NCBI GenBank assembly: GCA_009760855.2
Contig: WPIO01000026.1
Span: 2,433,501-2,497,500 of the forward strand
DNA length: 64,000 nucleotides
Direction of reading: 5' to 3'
DNA from: Cristatella mucedo
Lineage: Eukaryota > Bryozoa > Phylactolaemata > Cristatellidae
Below are positions 11,110 to 22,861 of the stretch, one piece after another. Numbering within the stretch: the stretch's first letter is position 1; every line of letters starts with the position of its first letter. Made by a program: the position numbers and the translations under genes. The notes beneath the pieces were generated by a model. That model ran no database searches. It was not told where the DNA came from and saw nothing but the letters and a program-made list of their open reading frames with translations.

Positions 11110-13200
11110 TAATAAATGTGATTTGTTTACAGCATCGTTGACTTTGTGGGTACAGTAAACGAGACCTGGCTGGAATCGACTAACTTGCCGATCACAAACG
11201 ATGCCTACCTTACAGCAGGCATCTCTTTGTTTCATATCCCGATTTCAAAAATCCGTGGTGGAGTAACGTGGTTGTCGCCTTCGCCGTCCCTATATTGTGT
11301 GCCGTTTGCAGCCTCCAAGAAGCAGTCGTTTGTATGCCATATACAGAGTCTCTCCAACCCCAATCTGCTAATGGTGGCACTCATCCATTCTACCAAGGTA
11401 TCTAAAAAATATTAGCTGAGTTAACAGCCTCTTCTATAGCGACAGGAGAACCTTTATGGCTAAAACCACCTCTTGCAGTGGCAATAAAGGATCGCCCACC
11501 ACAGGAATTGTTGCTCGAACTCGGAAACGAGGTCATGAAAAGCTACCGCCTCACCTAGTGAGCCGTCACGGCACACCACTCACTTGCTCCATCTCAGATT
11601 CTCTGCTCTCAATCGATTTGTTCAAGCATAATTCCACATTCCTCATTCAAGGAGATTTCAAAATTAACTCAACAATTCAGCCGACCCTCGCTTACTGAAT
11701 TTCACATCTTGGCCGATTCATTTTCTCCCACTGCTCATGTGCATAGCTTAACTCGCACCGGAGGTCATACTAGCTATCGGATATTTTCTCGCAATTTACT
11801 ACTGTCAACTCCAACTTTGATCAATCTCTGCATATCTGACAAAATGCAAATCTTTATCTCAGTGCAGTATGTAGCTCCTTCGGTTTCAAAATTGTCCGCG
11901 AATTATGAAACCTTGATTACGTCGATATTGAAGCCGTTCGAAAACATATGTTACTTTCTGCTTCAGCTTAATCTGCTAGCCGACCTGCTTGCCCTCTCCG
12001 GTGGGAATGCTACAACAAGGCACTTGCTGATTATCTGGACGGGAGGGCTCCTCCAGCTAAGCACAATGTACGTCGGCAAAAAAAAAGTTCATTGTTTACT
12101 ATAGGTTATTAAATAGCTATAAATATTAAGTGCAAGCTTAAAACTGCATAGAAAGTAAGGACTCACTGTCAGTTGACAGTCTTACGATGACTGTTGTAGG
12201 TCATACCAATCCATTATAGGTTAGGCCAAGTCCTCTGTATCATGCTTCTACAAGCACATATTGCAATGACAATCGGACAATCCAAAAATACCGATGCCAA
12301 CTGTCAACCAGTTCCTTAACAGCAACAAGCAGCAGGCTTTATTGTGACTAGTCGATTGTTTGTCAAGCTAATTTGCTACAGAATATATCCCCAAGGTGAA
12401 ATCATGGCTGAACTATCCCATTGCTGCCTCATATCACAGTTTGTCTCGCGGTCTGAGAAGACTCGTAACTCTCAATTGCCCATACATACTGCTTCTTCCA
12501 TCCCTGGCCGCAGGTACCCCGAGATCTTTCAAAGAGGTTATTGCCAGGCCACTTGCTAAGAAGTCGACAGTTGGCTTGGAGAACTCAAAAAAAATTTCTG
12601 TCTCCCTATTACCATAGACATTGGAACGTAACGAGTAGTTTCATAACAGTTAAACTTTCATTTACAAAACTCCATCTTAGCAAGTAAGCTCGAAACGGGT
12701 TTTAAAGCAAATCACTCCACGGAGTCAGGACAGCTGCGAATATAAAATTACTTTCTCAGGAATGCTGACTAAGGCGGAGTCTCTTCACTAGTTCTGCTGG
12801 ATCTCTTTGCAGCTTTTGGTAAAAATGATACCCAAATCCTTCTTGAATGACTACCATCTCACCAAGTTATCACGGGAACTATGTAATAATGGTTTAGGTG
12901 CTACCTCAGTGGAAAGAAACTAAGCTAGTTTGTCAACGGGTGTCTTTGAAGTATGGCTCGTGCCCGGTATTCATTTTAGGCTCGCTTCTTTTTAAAAACT
13001 GTACTCTCCTTCTTGCAGGTGTAATAGCCAGTCGCAATTGGGCTTTTGCTTGTGTGCTGCTTCAGTCTGATGTACTTATGTTTTGTTTCTTGCCTGGTTT
13101 CCTGCACATCAAAACTCTCTCAGCTCTCTTACGGCATGTATTGCTGACATACACTCTTAGATCGTGGCTAACTTTCTCAAATGAAATGACGATAAAACCA
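11110..13200 (+). mobile_element. Degenerate LINE with endonuclease and RT traces, plus strand
   Basis: The + strand shows GTVNETWLESTNLP (ETWL motif of APE-type endonuclease), LIQGDFKINS (QGDFN motif), LTRTGGHTSYRIFS (TxxxGHTLDLIFS-like end of the endonuclease), then SGF-N-H-S-T-like RT finger remnants at about 12698, LLDLFAAFGKNDTQILLE (LLDLSAAFDTVDH) at about 12796 and WFRCYLSGKKLSLFVNGC at about 12890. Stops and frameshifts are frequent. A SINE A copy at 11413-11571 splits the endonuclease. The middle part (GGTCATACCAATCCAT, 12199) recurs at 60218. Confidence 0.72.
11413..11571 (-). repeat. SINE family A copy inserted in a LINE
   Basis: Begins AGCTGAGTTAACAGCCTCTT and ends CCGTCACGG, as in the copies at 151 and 50541. 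The B box is altered (TTGCTCGAACTCGG). LINE endonuclease sequence resumes on both sides, so the SINE came after the LINE. Confidence 0.72.
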
Positions 13201-13243
13201 ACTTAATAATTATGGCAAACCAAACGCCACTCGGGCACTGGAA

Positions 13244-13440
13244 ATAATGATAGTAATAATAATAATAATACATTTTATATAGCACCCTCTGAGAACTCAG
13301 TCTCTTTCTATGCACTTTACATTTTCTGCAAAGGAAGCACGATCGAATGGCTAGTAGTAGTATGCTCAATAAACGACAAGAATAACATGTTTAGGTGCAA
13401 CATCCACAGGGTCAGCATGCAAGTATGGTTAGTGGCAGAG
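13244..13440 (-). repeat. L2 LINE 3' tail, minus strand
   Basis: (AATAAT)n, then the complement of the tail stem (GCACCCTCTGAGAACTCAGT, CTATGCACTTTAC) and GGGTCAGCATGCAAGTATGG. Tail and 3' UTR only. Confidence 0.8.
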
Positions 13441-14590
13441 GATGAAACGTCCTCTGGACGAATCGCCCAGGATGAACAGTCCTTGGATGAACCGTCTGGA
13501 CACCCTATAAACAGCTTAGTTCTCTCACGCTGCTATGTAAATGCCTTTTTAATAAAACTATTGCCATTATTTCCTAATTTTTTAAGCATTATGATCGTGC
13601 CCGAGTGTGTGCAAAGTGCTCGGTATCGTAACGCTGCACTTGCACCTGACGGGTATTCTCACTGCCACCGGCATTAGCCATACATGGACAGCAGGTCGAG
13701 CAGCAGTAGACTTAACTTCAGCAGTAGCTGCTGTAGCATGTACCTTTAAGTCTTACCACAGCTGCTATGTTTCCTTAGTTTGGTACTCTTGCTTCTTGCC
13801 TCTTCTCTCTACTTGCATTAACTTTCTTTCGGCTCCGAGGTGCTTCGCTTGCCTCCGTGTATGAGCACGTGTGTGTGAGCTCGTGCTCATGAGCATCTGT
13901 AACTGTACCTTATCAGGCCTTGGTCGGCCATGCAGCATGCCCTTGGTCACTAGTCTGGTCTGCCTTTATAGTGGTGTGCTCATGCCCCGGATGTATTATT
14001 AGAACTTCTAAAATAAAGAGGCTCAATTTTGTGAGTTCGTTCTGTAGCTTGCCTGCATATGTTAAAGTAAGCTCGTGGATGACTGCATCGTATTTGCTCA
14101 TGTGGCTGCATGCTGGAAACGAAATGTATTTCTGTTCTTTGGAAGCACTACCGTGTCAACGGTTTGATTCTGTGGAGGCCCTGCACTATTGCGTTGGTAA
14201 GCCGTGCTGCTTGCGTCTGAACCGGTGGTTGGCACTGCACTTTTGTTGCAGGAAAATGAATCAGTACATGGTGCGGTTCACAAGACAAATTGTCTGCACT
14301 TGTATGCTGTTCTTATAACTGCACTGTAACTGCCTGCTCCTGTAATCCCAGGATTGGATCAAGAAATCAAATTCTAGGTCAGCAGGGCTGTTATGCCATG
14401 TACAGCTAGTTCTGAAGTAGGAATTCCCATTGCGGTATAGTTGGACTGTAGCTGCATAAAGTGATGTAGGCTACATGAAACTTAATTTGTTTATGCAGCA
14501 AAGCAAATACCGGATTTTAAGACTGGCGATTTGGCCAAGTTCGGTCAGTGTCGTGCATTCGCATGCATACATACATGCTCGATTAAGTTT
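13441..14590. other. Stretch without a recognisable gene
   Basis: Open frames up to 132 codons (13920-14318) have no family match, no obvious splice partners and unremarkable composition. Nothing recognised. Confidence 0.4.
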
Positions 14591-14618
14591 GAGTGTGTGT
14601 TTTGTGTGTTTTTGTGTG

Positions 14619-14649
<31 letters not shown>

Positions 14650-14662
14650 ATTTGTGCCTGTA

Positions 14663-14703
<41 letters not shown>

Positions 14704-14714
14704 TTGTGCCTGTA

Positions 14715-14785
<71 letters not shown>

Positions 14786-14791
14786 ATTCAG

Positions 14792-14824
<33 letters not shown>
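14591..14824. repeat. Compound (TG)n microsatellite with interspersed TATTTGTGCC units
   Basis: About 230 bases of TG, twice interrupted by the same pair TGTATTTGTGCCTGTATTTG (near 14647 and 14699), which suggests duplication of a larger unit inside the array. All long frames across it are translated TG/CA. Confidence 0.97.
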
Positions 14825-14825
<1 letters not shown>

Positions 14826-15504
14826 ACGCACACGTGCATGTGCGTGGTGGTAACCTCTTATCTGGCAGGCTTGCCACCTACAGTTTTTTTGCACCTGGAT
14901 TTCAACCAGCTTCGTGAGTATACATCACGTGCTGTGTCTGGTGATTAGACTTGCTTAAAAGCAGATCAATTAAACGTTCTTTTCTGACTCTCATGAACTT
15001 TAGTATTATCTGTATTTCAAATGTGCTTAGAGACATACTAGGACAGTGACAATCATATCCCACTTTTTCCTAACTAAATTTAAATCGTGCAATTCTTGAT
15101 CGGTTTGACCATTTTAAGATCAACATATTCAGTGGCAATCGTTCGTGCATTGGAGCATGAATGATTGTTCCTATGATTGCTCTTATTTGTATTGTGTGCA
15201 CTTACCATATTAAATATTTAAGATCATTTCGTGTACCCAATTAGTCTAATGAAGTTCAATGTTTATGTTTGTCTGCAGCCACAAGTGAAATTTCGGTGAC
15301 CATAACGTCGGTTAGGCTGACTTTCGTTGAAGCCCGGTTCGATTGTGTCGGTAAAGCTGAAGAGAAGTCAGCTAAGGCAATTACTGGGTAGATTGCATCT
15401 GAAAATCTCAAGTAGAAATTAATTGTAGAGCCTCTGAAGTTGAAAAAGCCAAAATTGTACACCTACTGAAATTTGGGTCTCCTGTAATAGCGGACCATGA
15501 CAGC
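14825..15504. other. Stretch without a recognisable gene
   Basis: AT-rich, no coding or repeat match recognised. Confidence 0.4.
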
Positions 15505-16520
15505 TGCAATAATAATAATCATACATTTGATAAAGCACCCTCAGAGAACTCAATCTCTTCCTAGGCACTTTACAATTTCTGCAAAGGAAGCACAATCGAT
15601 TGGTTGTGGTAACATGCTCAATAAACAACAAGAATAACATGGTTAGGGGTGACATGCACTGGGTCAGCATGCAAGTGTGGTTAATGGCAGCATGCAACAG
15701 TGTCAGCACCCATAAGCACATAAAAATGAATCACAGGGACCCATTAAATTCTGTCATAAATAGGTGCATTTAATTTTCTTTTGAAGTGTGGTCAAATTAG
15801 GGAATGTTGTGATGCAAGTCGTGAGTGAGTTCCAGGCTTTGGGAGCATACGAACTAAATGCACAGTCTCCAAAGGATTTGAGGTTTGTACGAGGTATTGG
15901 TAAACTGTTTGATTCCGAAAAGCGGGTGGTACGATGGCCTGGTGGACAAGTAGATCTGAGAGATAGGCTGGAGCCAAAGAATAAAGTGACCTAAAAGTGA
16001 GCGACAAAACCTTGAAGTCGATCCGTTGCTTGACTGGAAGCCAGTGTAGGTCGGCAAGGAATGACGTGATGTGGCAACTTCGCTGCACACGACAGACATG
16101 CCTAGCTGCAGAGTTTTGCACCAGCTATAAGCGCCTGAGTGCATAGGCCGGTAGACCGGCAAGCAGTGATTTACAATAGTCAATATGGGTGTCACAAATG
16201 CATGGACCAATTTAGATATGGTGTCCCTGTCTAAACAAGCCCGAATTTAAGCAGTGTCATGCAGCTGAAAGTAGGCAGACTTGACTGTGGAGCTGATGTG
16301 GTCGTCCAATGAAAGGTCACTTTGGAACATAAAACCAAGATTTCGTGCAGATTCAACAGGAGATATGCTGGCACGGCCAGCTTTGAGCATTAGCCTTTCC
16401 AATTTCTGAATAGCCCTTGATTTGCCCATGATTAGTCAGTTGGTTCTGTTATCATTCAATTTAAGAAAATGTGCTGCCATCCATGTGAAGATGTTATCAA
16501 TACATGCAGCAATGACACGC
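15505..16520 (-). mobile_element. L2-like LINE 3' half, minus strand
   Basis: From (AATAAT)n and the tail stem at 15505, through the 3' UTR, to the C-terminal ORF in several frames: LHWLPVKQRIDFKVLSLTF, AYLSDLLVHQA, and, further upstream, LERLMLKAGRASISPVESAR with FQSDLSLDDHISSTVKSAYF at 16247-16429. It is more decayed than the copy at 5625 and truncated before the YADD motif. Confidence 0.82.
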
Positions 16521-17507
16521 TGTAGTTTATTGAGGAGGTAGCTATCTATTTACCCGAAAATACAACCGGGTGTCATAATAGTTTTTGCTCCTATCTACAC
16601 TTTGGCTTGTTTTTCCTAAATGTCTTATTTAATGTGTTCCAAATTATACTTTTATTCGTGCACAACAATCTAGATGTATTCATTTATTCATGAGCAAAAA
16701 TCCAAAGTAATGTACGTGTATAACAATCTATGTTTATTTGAATACAGTCGTGCTGTCTTTTTCTGAAACTTTCCAGTATGTATGCAAACCCCAAATTCTG
16801 GCCTGAATTTCTTGTGGATAGGTTCTCCGTAGAACCATTAGCCCCCTCTACCTCCTATGTCCATCGATAGAGCTCTCCTTAAATGAGCGCTTCTAGCCCA
16901 TGAAGGCTGCTTTTAGTGCATTAGCAACACTGCTGTCCGTAATTCAATTCCATGGATTTTTCACACAAGCAATGACTTCTTGCAGGCTGGGATTCACAAA
17001 GTTGCCGTGCTAATTTCTCTCTTAACAAAGTTTCCATGTTGGTTTCTCTCTATTCAATTTTCTTCATACCCATTGATTTCCATGTACCAGCGGTCCTTGA
17101 TTGGTTGTTTATTACAATAAAAAGAGTTTGGAGGCAGGCAGTCATATCTTTTATTTGATACACTTTGCAAGAAAATTTTCCAATGAAATTCTATGTCAAG
17201 TTTTAGCTTTTATGGCAATGCAACTGTTATTTGTGTACAGTTCCTTGATGATAGCTCCACTAGTTTGCTATGTGTCATCACGAAAATGCCAGTATAGATA
17301 AAATGTTTTGCTATTATCTCCACTTAACTGGGGCTTATTTTTGGGATAGGGCTTTTATTTCGAGCATCCATAATAATCGCCACGGGGCTTATTTTCTGGT
17401 TAGGTCTAACAATAGGGAAAATGTGGTAAATACAAACCCATTATATTCCAACTTCCCTAATATCAGACAGAATTAGCAGCTCTTGAATCATGATGGTTAA
17501 GGATACT
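16521..17507. other. AT-rich stretch with GGGGCTTATTTT motifs
   Basis: No gene recognised. Two copies of GGGGCTTATTTT (17330 and 17384) flank an AGGGCTTTTATTTCGAG unit; such motifs are seen at the ends of some DNA transposons, but I could not pair them with a clear opposite end. Confidence 0.35.
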
Positions 17508-17977
17508 AATATAATGATGATAATAATGCACTTGATAAAGCACCCTCAGAGAACTCAATCTCTTTCTAGGCGCTTTACATTTGCTGCAAAAGGAAACGCG
17601 ATTGAATGGTGAGGAATATCATGCTTGATAAACAACATGAATAACATGGTTAGGGGTGATATGTACAGGGTCAGCACGCAAGTGTGGTTAGTGGCAGCAT
17701 GCACAGTGTCAGCATGCATACGCACGTGAAGGACAAATCACAGGGACCCACTAAATGCTGACATAAGTAGGTGTTTTAAGTTCTTTTTTAATGTGGTCAA
17801 GTCAGGGGATTTTGTGACGCAAGTCGGAGTGAGTTCCAGGCTTTGGGAGCATGCGAACTAAATGCACGGTCTCCAAAGGATTCGAGATTTGTACGAGGTA
17901 TTGGTAAACGGTTGGATTCCGAAAAGCGGGTGGTACGATGCTCGGCCTGGTGGGGGAGTAGATCTGAGAGATAAGTC
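17508..17977 (-). repeat. L2-like LINE 3' end, minus strand
   Basis: (AAT)n tail, stem complement, 3' UTR with GGGTCAGCACGCAAGTGTGG, and the last part of the ORF (FRNPTVYQYLVQISNPLETV in a shifted frame). It stops at about 17977 where the sequence leaves the family (GATCTGAGAGATAAG). Confidence 0.82.
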
Positions 17978-18463
17978 GAGGATCGTATGCATCATTGTGA
18001 CAACCCTCCAAACGACCTGACATCGACCGAGTCTCCTGACTTTAACACCAAACACTGATGATCAGAAACGATGCCGGCCAAGTCCAGTCTACCCCTTCTA
18101 GACGACTGCAGATGGGTCTATCTATGTCGATGGGTCTAGCCCTGCTCTCTCCTCCCTTTACTCTCCCAGCAGCCCCTAAATTCCATGCATGCATTGTTTT
18201 TGCACTGTCGAGCCACTGTTTGTGTCAAACCTTCCCCCCCCCCGATAGCTGGTGGCAGTTTGTGGTAGTTAGAAGCCCCCACAGATGCAGCCAATGCCGG
18301 ACTGCCGAGTCATCTTCGGAGAGCCATTGTCCAACCCTCAACCACTACAGAGCCAGCAGCTGCTTAGGCAGTCTGATCACTCCTAATGCCATCACCCAAT
18401 ATTCATCAGCTCCAGATTCCCTTACAATCCCTCACAATCATTGTCTAGGGTAACTAAAGCACA
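17978..18463. other. Stretch without a recognisable gene
   Basis: C-rich in part (C run at 18233-18243). A 131-codon frame (18058-18453) has no family match. Confidence 0.4.
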
Positions 18464-18790
18464 AATAATAATGATGATAATGCATTTGTTTAATAATATT
18501 ATGAATACATTTGATAAAGTGCCCTTGGAGAACTTTATCTCTTTCTATGCACTTTACATTTGCTGTAATGTGTGAGCCCTACATTTGCTGTAATGCCTAA
18601 GCCCTACTCTTTGATTCTTAACAGCAACATTGGCAGTGGATGCTTTCATCCTACTGGTCCTAAACTGTGGAACTCATTTTCCACAATTCTAGTCGATGCA
18701 CCAAGTTCCCTTCCCTAGCCTCTGACTAAGGCACCTGTTGTGACCTGTCCAACTGCTCCCTTTTCTCATCTCTTGACTCATCTCCCTCCT
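18464..18790. repeat. L2 tail (minus) abutting a LINE ORF end (plus)
   Basis: 18464-18585 is (AATAAT)n plus the complement of the L2 tail stem. From about 18600 the + strand reads TGPKLWNSFSTILVDAPSSL, the PxLWNSLP end of another LINE ORF. The two lie in opposite orientations. Confidence 0.55.
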
Positions 18791-19464
18791 GATTGGCCAC
18801 CTTTCTTAATATAACTGTGTTGGTTGTCCTTGCTACAAACATCGTGCTCGACTTTCACATCCGGACCGAACTATGCCACAAAACACGGCAATCGTAATGG
18901 TGCTGGTCTCAGCTGAAGCTTGACCAATACTGGCGACCCCTGAATCTTCTACCACTGCTAGCGACTTGTAGTTGCTGCACCAATGCCTGCAGGCATGCCG
19001 ACTGTAGTGAGAAACGGCGATGAAAAAAGCACCCATACGTTAACATAACAAGTTCGTATCCATAATCTAGACAATTTTATTTGACAGCGACTAAGAATTC
19101 CAGGTATTCAACAACGGCCATGACCAACACCAACTGCTCAGTGGCATTGAGCTCAAGTGCCAATGCCAACTCCGGAAACAAATCTGACTGCCTATTGCAT
19201 GGCGTCGGCCTGTATGCTGTATCGGCCATAGATTATCGCATAACCGATTACTTGTCTTTACAATCCAGGATCCATGAATAATAAATTTCAGTTATAAACT
19301 GGCCGACTTATCTCACTGCAATGTCAGCATGAAGGTAAACCATAGTAGTAGTTCATCTTGGATTTCGGTTGCATACATTTTGCTACATATGCCCATGACT
19401 GCCGAGTATACAGTTCAAGAATGTTTGTTGACACAGTAAAATTGAAATCAGAAATGAACTACTG
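18791..19464. other. Stretch without a recognisable gene
   Basis: Short frames only; nothing recognised. Confidence 0.4.
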
Positions 19465-19870
19465 CGATGGGGTTCAAGCAGAGCTGAATTCGCTTTTGAA
19501 ATTTCGCATTGATCCGTGCAGCTTTGGCCGAGTTAAGGAATTGAGATGGCATAAAGCTACATGCACTGTAATTCAAGCTGCTCAAAAGTCACAAGCATCA
19601 ACAAGCTGCAAACATGTCCCTCGACATAACAAGCTTCAACAAGTTGAGACCAAATTTGTGTATGATTCAGAAATCAGTAATTTGTTTATTTGGAGATATG
19701 CTGCTTCCGGTTTACTTTCGAGTTAGGCATGGTTTGTCTGGTAATTTTTCTTTTTTCTTTTAAGTGGAAATCGTCAAAACTGTAGATCCCATTTCTAACA
19801 AGTTTGTGTGAAGGTATCCTATGCAATAGTCATTTATCGGACAAATTTTTCAGTATTTTCTCAACATTTA
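19465..19870 (+). repeat. Unclassified dispersed repeat, copy 1
   Basis: Segments AAGCAGAGCTGA, AAGCATCAACAAGCTG, TGGAAATCGTCAAAACTGTA and TATTTTCTCAACATTTA recur in the same order at 62795-63160 in intron 10. A 122-codon frame (19358-19726) overlaps it but is not kept in the second copy. No transposon family recognised. Confidence 0.6.
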
Positions 19871-20099
19871 TGCTTAATATCAATGCTAAGAACATCGGGA
19901 AGCTCTTGTTTACTTCTACAACTTGTGCCCGTGGTTGTTTCTTGCTCAATCGTCTAAACCTAATTAATGCTGCCTGAAATTATTCATCCTCAGCCTCATC
20001 TCGAAAGCTATAGTATTTTACAAATTATGCCTTGTCGCTGATGGCTAATTCTTCATGCAATAGCCATACACAGAGTAACTTCTTCAAAGCCTCATTTTA

Positions 20100-20890
20100 T
20101 GCAGTAATAATAGTAATGATAAGACTTTTGTAGAGTACCCTAAGAGAACTTATTCTTTATCCAGGTGCTTTACAAACTAGTGCAAGGGAAGCAATAACCA
20201 ATCATTAACGAAAAGCATGGCGTATAGCTTAGGCAAACAGCATGCAAAACCACACAGTCGTGATGCTAAGACAAGTATGCAAATGCACCCACGAGTCTCG
20301 CTGGTTAGTTGGACGTCGTGTCTAGCAGCACTCAATCAAGTTTGCACGGTGAGCAGAGCAGGTAAACAGAAAAAAGACCCAGGCCCAAGGACTTAACTAA
20401 ACGAAAGCAAGTTTATGCTATCGTTAGTCAGGACGTGCTCAGTTATATTACTCACAGCCGAGGAAAAGCAGACTGTACTCGAACTGAGGAAAAGAAATGA
20501 AGAACATGTTGATTTTCAGCTTCTTTTGAATGTTGTCAAATCGAGAGATGGCTTAAAGTGCCTAGAAAGAGATTAAGTTCTCTGAGGGCGCTTTATCAAG
20601 TGCATTATTATTATTATTATTATTATTATGGCGTGATGTCTGGTCAGTAGATAGTTCCGAGCTGACTGTTTGGCAGCTGACCGGATGCACGGTCTCCCAT
20701 TTATTTTAAGTTAGTAAGAGGCACAAGCGATCGACCAGAGCCATAAGAGTGGTGGAGCCGTGGGAGCCACTGTTCGTTTGAAGTGAAACAAATTCGGATA
20801 GCCAGCTCGGACTCACAGGCCCACTCACCCAGTTTGACTGTCAAAGCAGGATACTTCTGTATATTCTTAGGGTCTATATGTGTTACTTAT
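20100..20890 (-). repeat. L2-type LINE subfamily B fragment, minus strand, interrupted
   Basis: Tail complement (GTACCCTAAGAGAACTTATT, CCAGGTGCTTTAC), then a 3' UTR with AGCAATAACCAATCATTAAC and AGCTTAGGCAAACAGCATGC, shared with 41740-41910. ORF-end sequence resumes after 20628 (CTGACCGGATGCACGGTCTC). Between them 20546-20628 is an L2 tail in the opposite direction. Confidence 0.6.
20546..20628 (+). repeat. L2 tail insertion (plus) inside subfamily B LINE
   Basis: AAAGTGCCTAGAAAGAGATT, AAGTTCTCTGAGGGCGCTTT, ATCAAGTGC and (ATT)n, close to the tail of the young copy at 49460. Only about 80 bases inserted, a severely 5'-truncated copy or a SINE-like tail. Confidence 0.7.
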
Positions 20891-20899
20891 GCTAAAAAC

Positions 20900-22080
20900 T
20901 AATTACAATAGGAGGTTATTTGTATAGCAGCCTTAGAGAACTAAATCTCTATCCAGGTGCTTTAAAACTCTTTGCGAGTGAGTCATTAGCCAAGAGTTTG
21001 TGACATGCATAGTATCCCGCTTAGATAAGCATCCTATAGTAAACAAGGAGACACTCAGGGCCACTGTTTGGTAGTAACCCTAAGTTAATTTACATGCATT
21101 GAATCGCTTATATGTATGCAGACAAAGCACACACGAACAAAAAGACGCCTTCAGATCGGCAAAGAGAAAGCTGACTGCAACAGATGTGTCCATGGCTTGT
21201 ATTTAAAGGATCTAAGGTCATTGCAGATTGGCGTTAGCTGAAAGCCAGTTGCAGACTTTCTGTGCTGAACGCACAAGCTGAATGCAAAGTCGCCAAAAGA
21301 TTTCAATTTAGTAAGATGGGCTGCAAGACGACTAGATGGTGAGGAGTTGTTGCTGTGAGTGCACTGAGGTAGCAAGGAAGTCGGATTGGAAGGCTAGTGC
21401 AAGCAATATATGTGACCTGCAAGCCAGGAAGAGCGTGTCGAAATCGATTCAATGAGCCTGCGACGCTACGATAGACGGGGTATGATGTGGCAGCTACGTC
21501 GTTGACAGGGCATCAGACGAGCTGCTTCGTTTAGCACTAGTAGCAGCTGATAAAGAGCACTGGCCGAGAGGCCTCATTCAAGGAAAGTGCACTAATCTAG
21601 GCAGGATGTAACCAACGTCGGGAACGAGTTTGGCTATCTTACTTTTATCTAAGCAAGCCCTGACTGTGGCGATGTTCTATGACTGAAAGTAAGCCGACGT
21701 GACTGTGAAGGAAGTGTGTGGTCATACAATGGCAAGTCATTTTGGTATAGCACAGGCACACCCAGATTACTAGCAGGCTTCACGGGAACTGTGATTTTTG
21801 AACCAATCTTGAGGGTGTGGTATTCCAATTTTTGGGTAGCATTAGGCTTGCTCAAAACCATTAGGTGAGTTTTATCACCATTAAGCTTTAGGGAGGTGGT
21901 GGCTATTCAAGTGCGAATGCCGTCAATGCAAGCTGATTGGGTGTTCAGTAAATGAGATGAGCCAGGCTTAGAAGCTTCTAGGGAGCTGGGTGTCATCGGC
22001 TTACAAATGAAAATCAAGATTGTGTTTGGCGATTACATCGGCCAGATGACAGATGTACCAAACGCGTAGGGGTCGAGACG
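20900..22080 (-). mobile_element. L2-type LINE subfamily B, minus strand
   Basis: The tail complement lies at 20920-20965. The minus-strand frames at 21151-21375 (SSRLAAHLTKLKSFGDFAFS) and 21649-21861 (MVLSKPNATQKLEYHTLKIG, PASNLGVPVLYQNDLPLYDH) align with the C-terminal domain of the copy at 5625 (GKPSVIHKLERLMLKIGS; DLSLDDH; NLKSFGDCAFS) but are more diverged. Frameshifts and stops between them show it is dead. Confidence 0.72.
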
Positions 22081-22093
22081 GTACTATGAATGC

Positions 22094-22234
22094 AGCTGGT
22101 TTAACAAGCTCTTTTGTATAGCAGCAAAGGAGCCTTGAAGGCTATAAATACCGCTTGCAGAGGCAACAAAAGACCACCGACCGCAGGATTCGAACCCACG
22201 ACCAGGGGACCACGGTCGTGAAAGGTTAATCCAC
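22094..22234 (-). repeat. SINE family A copy
   Basis: AGCTGGTTTAACAAGCTCTT, then GCAGAGGCAACAAAAGACCA and the B box complement GGATTCGAACCCACGACC. It has the family layout; the A-box end is decayed. Confidence 0.72.
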
Positions 22235-22571
22235 AATATAATCAGCCTCTGGAAATCTAATTGTGACATACAATGTTCAGGAATGGAATTTGAGAAATAG
22301 CATATCAAATCTAGACCGTAGCTGGTACAATGTGAGGCTGAGCATTCTAAACACCCGAGAAATCGGTCGAATGTCGATGTGCTCTGTCGCTATCATGGGC
22401 TAATCGAGAATATTCCATTCTCGGCTGTTCGGATATTGCTCCCGTGCTAAAAGTGTCGGCGACGTGTTTGTTCTTAAATAGAAACTTATCGCCGCTAACT
22501 GGGAGACCTTCGGGACGCTGCCGGAAAGAGGGCACACTTGTTTTCTTAGCCTGAATGTAGGCGATAGTGTG

Positions 22572-22574
<3 letters not shown>

Positions 22575-22658
<84 letters not shown>

Positions 22659-22664
22659 TATATA
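22575..22664. repeat. Microsatellite (TA)n
   Basis: About 90 bases of TA with one ATG interruption, directly joined to the tail of the next SINE. The joint suggests the SINE inserted into, or seeded, the TA run. Confidence 0.96.
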
Positions 22665-22799
22665 ATTCATCTGTATAGCACCCTAAGAGAGCTTAGTCTG
22701 TATTCAGGCGCTTCACGTATGCCACGGGGCTTGAGCCCACGACCTCGGTTAGATCTTGATCGGGGCGAGCACCTTAACCCGCTGTGACAAACCATCGCT
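22662..22799 (-). repeat. SINE family B copy
   Basis: Tail complement ATAATTCATCTGTATAGCAC and CTAAGAGAGCTTAGTCTGTA, B box complement TTGAGCCCACGACCTCGG, then GGGGCGAGCACCTTAACC (A-box end). Confidence 0.75.
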
Positions 22800-22861
22800 A
22801 GTTCCACATCGCCTCGAAATTTGTCAGTTTTGGTTGGGTACCTTGGTAGTTTCTCTTTCCC

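Noticed and set aside
14471-14948. Several overlapping open frames on both strands
   Set aside because: Translations are His-Thr or Cys-Val repeats of the TG/CA microsatellite. The same holds for frames at 36663-36921, 39490-39924 and 48285-49376.
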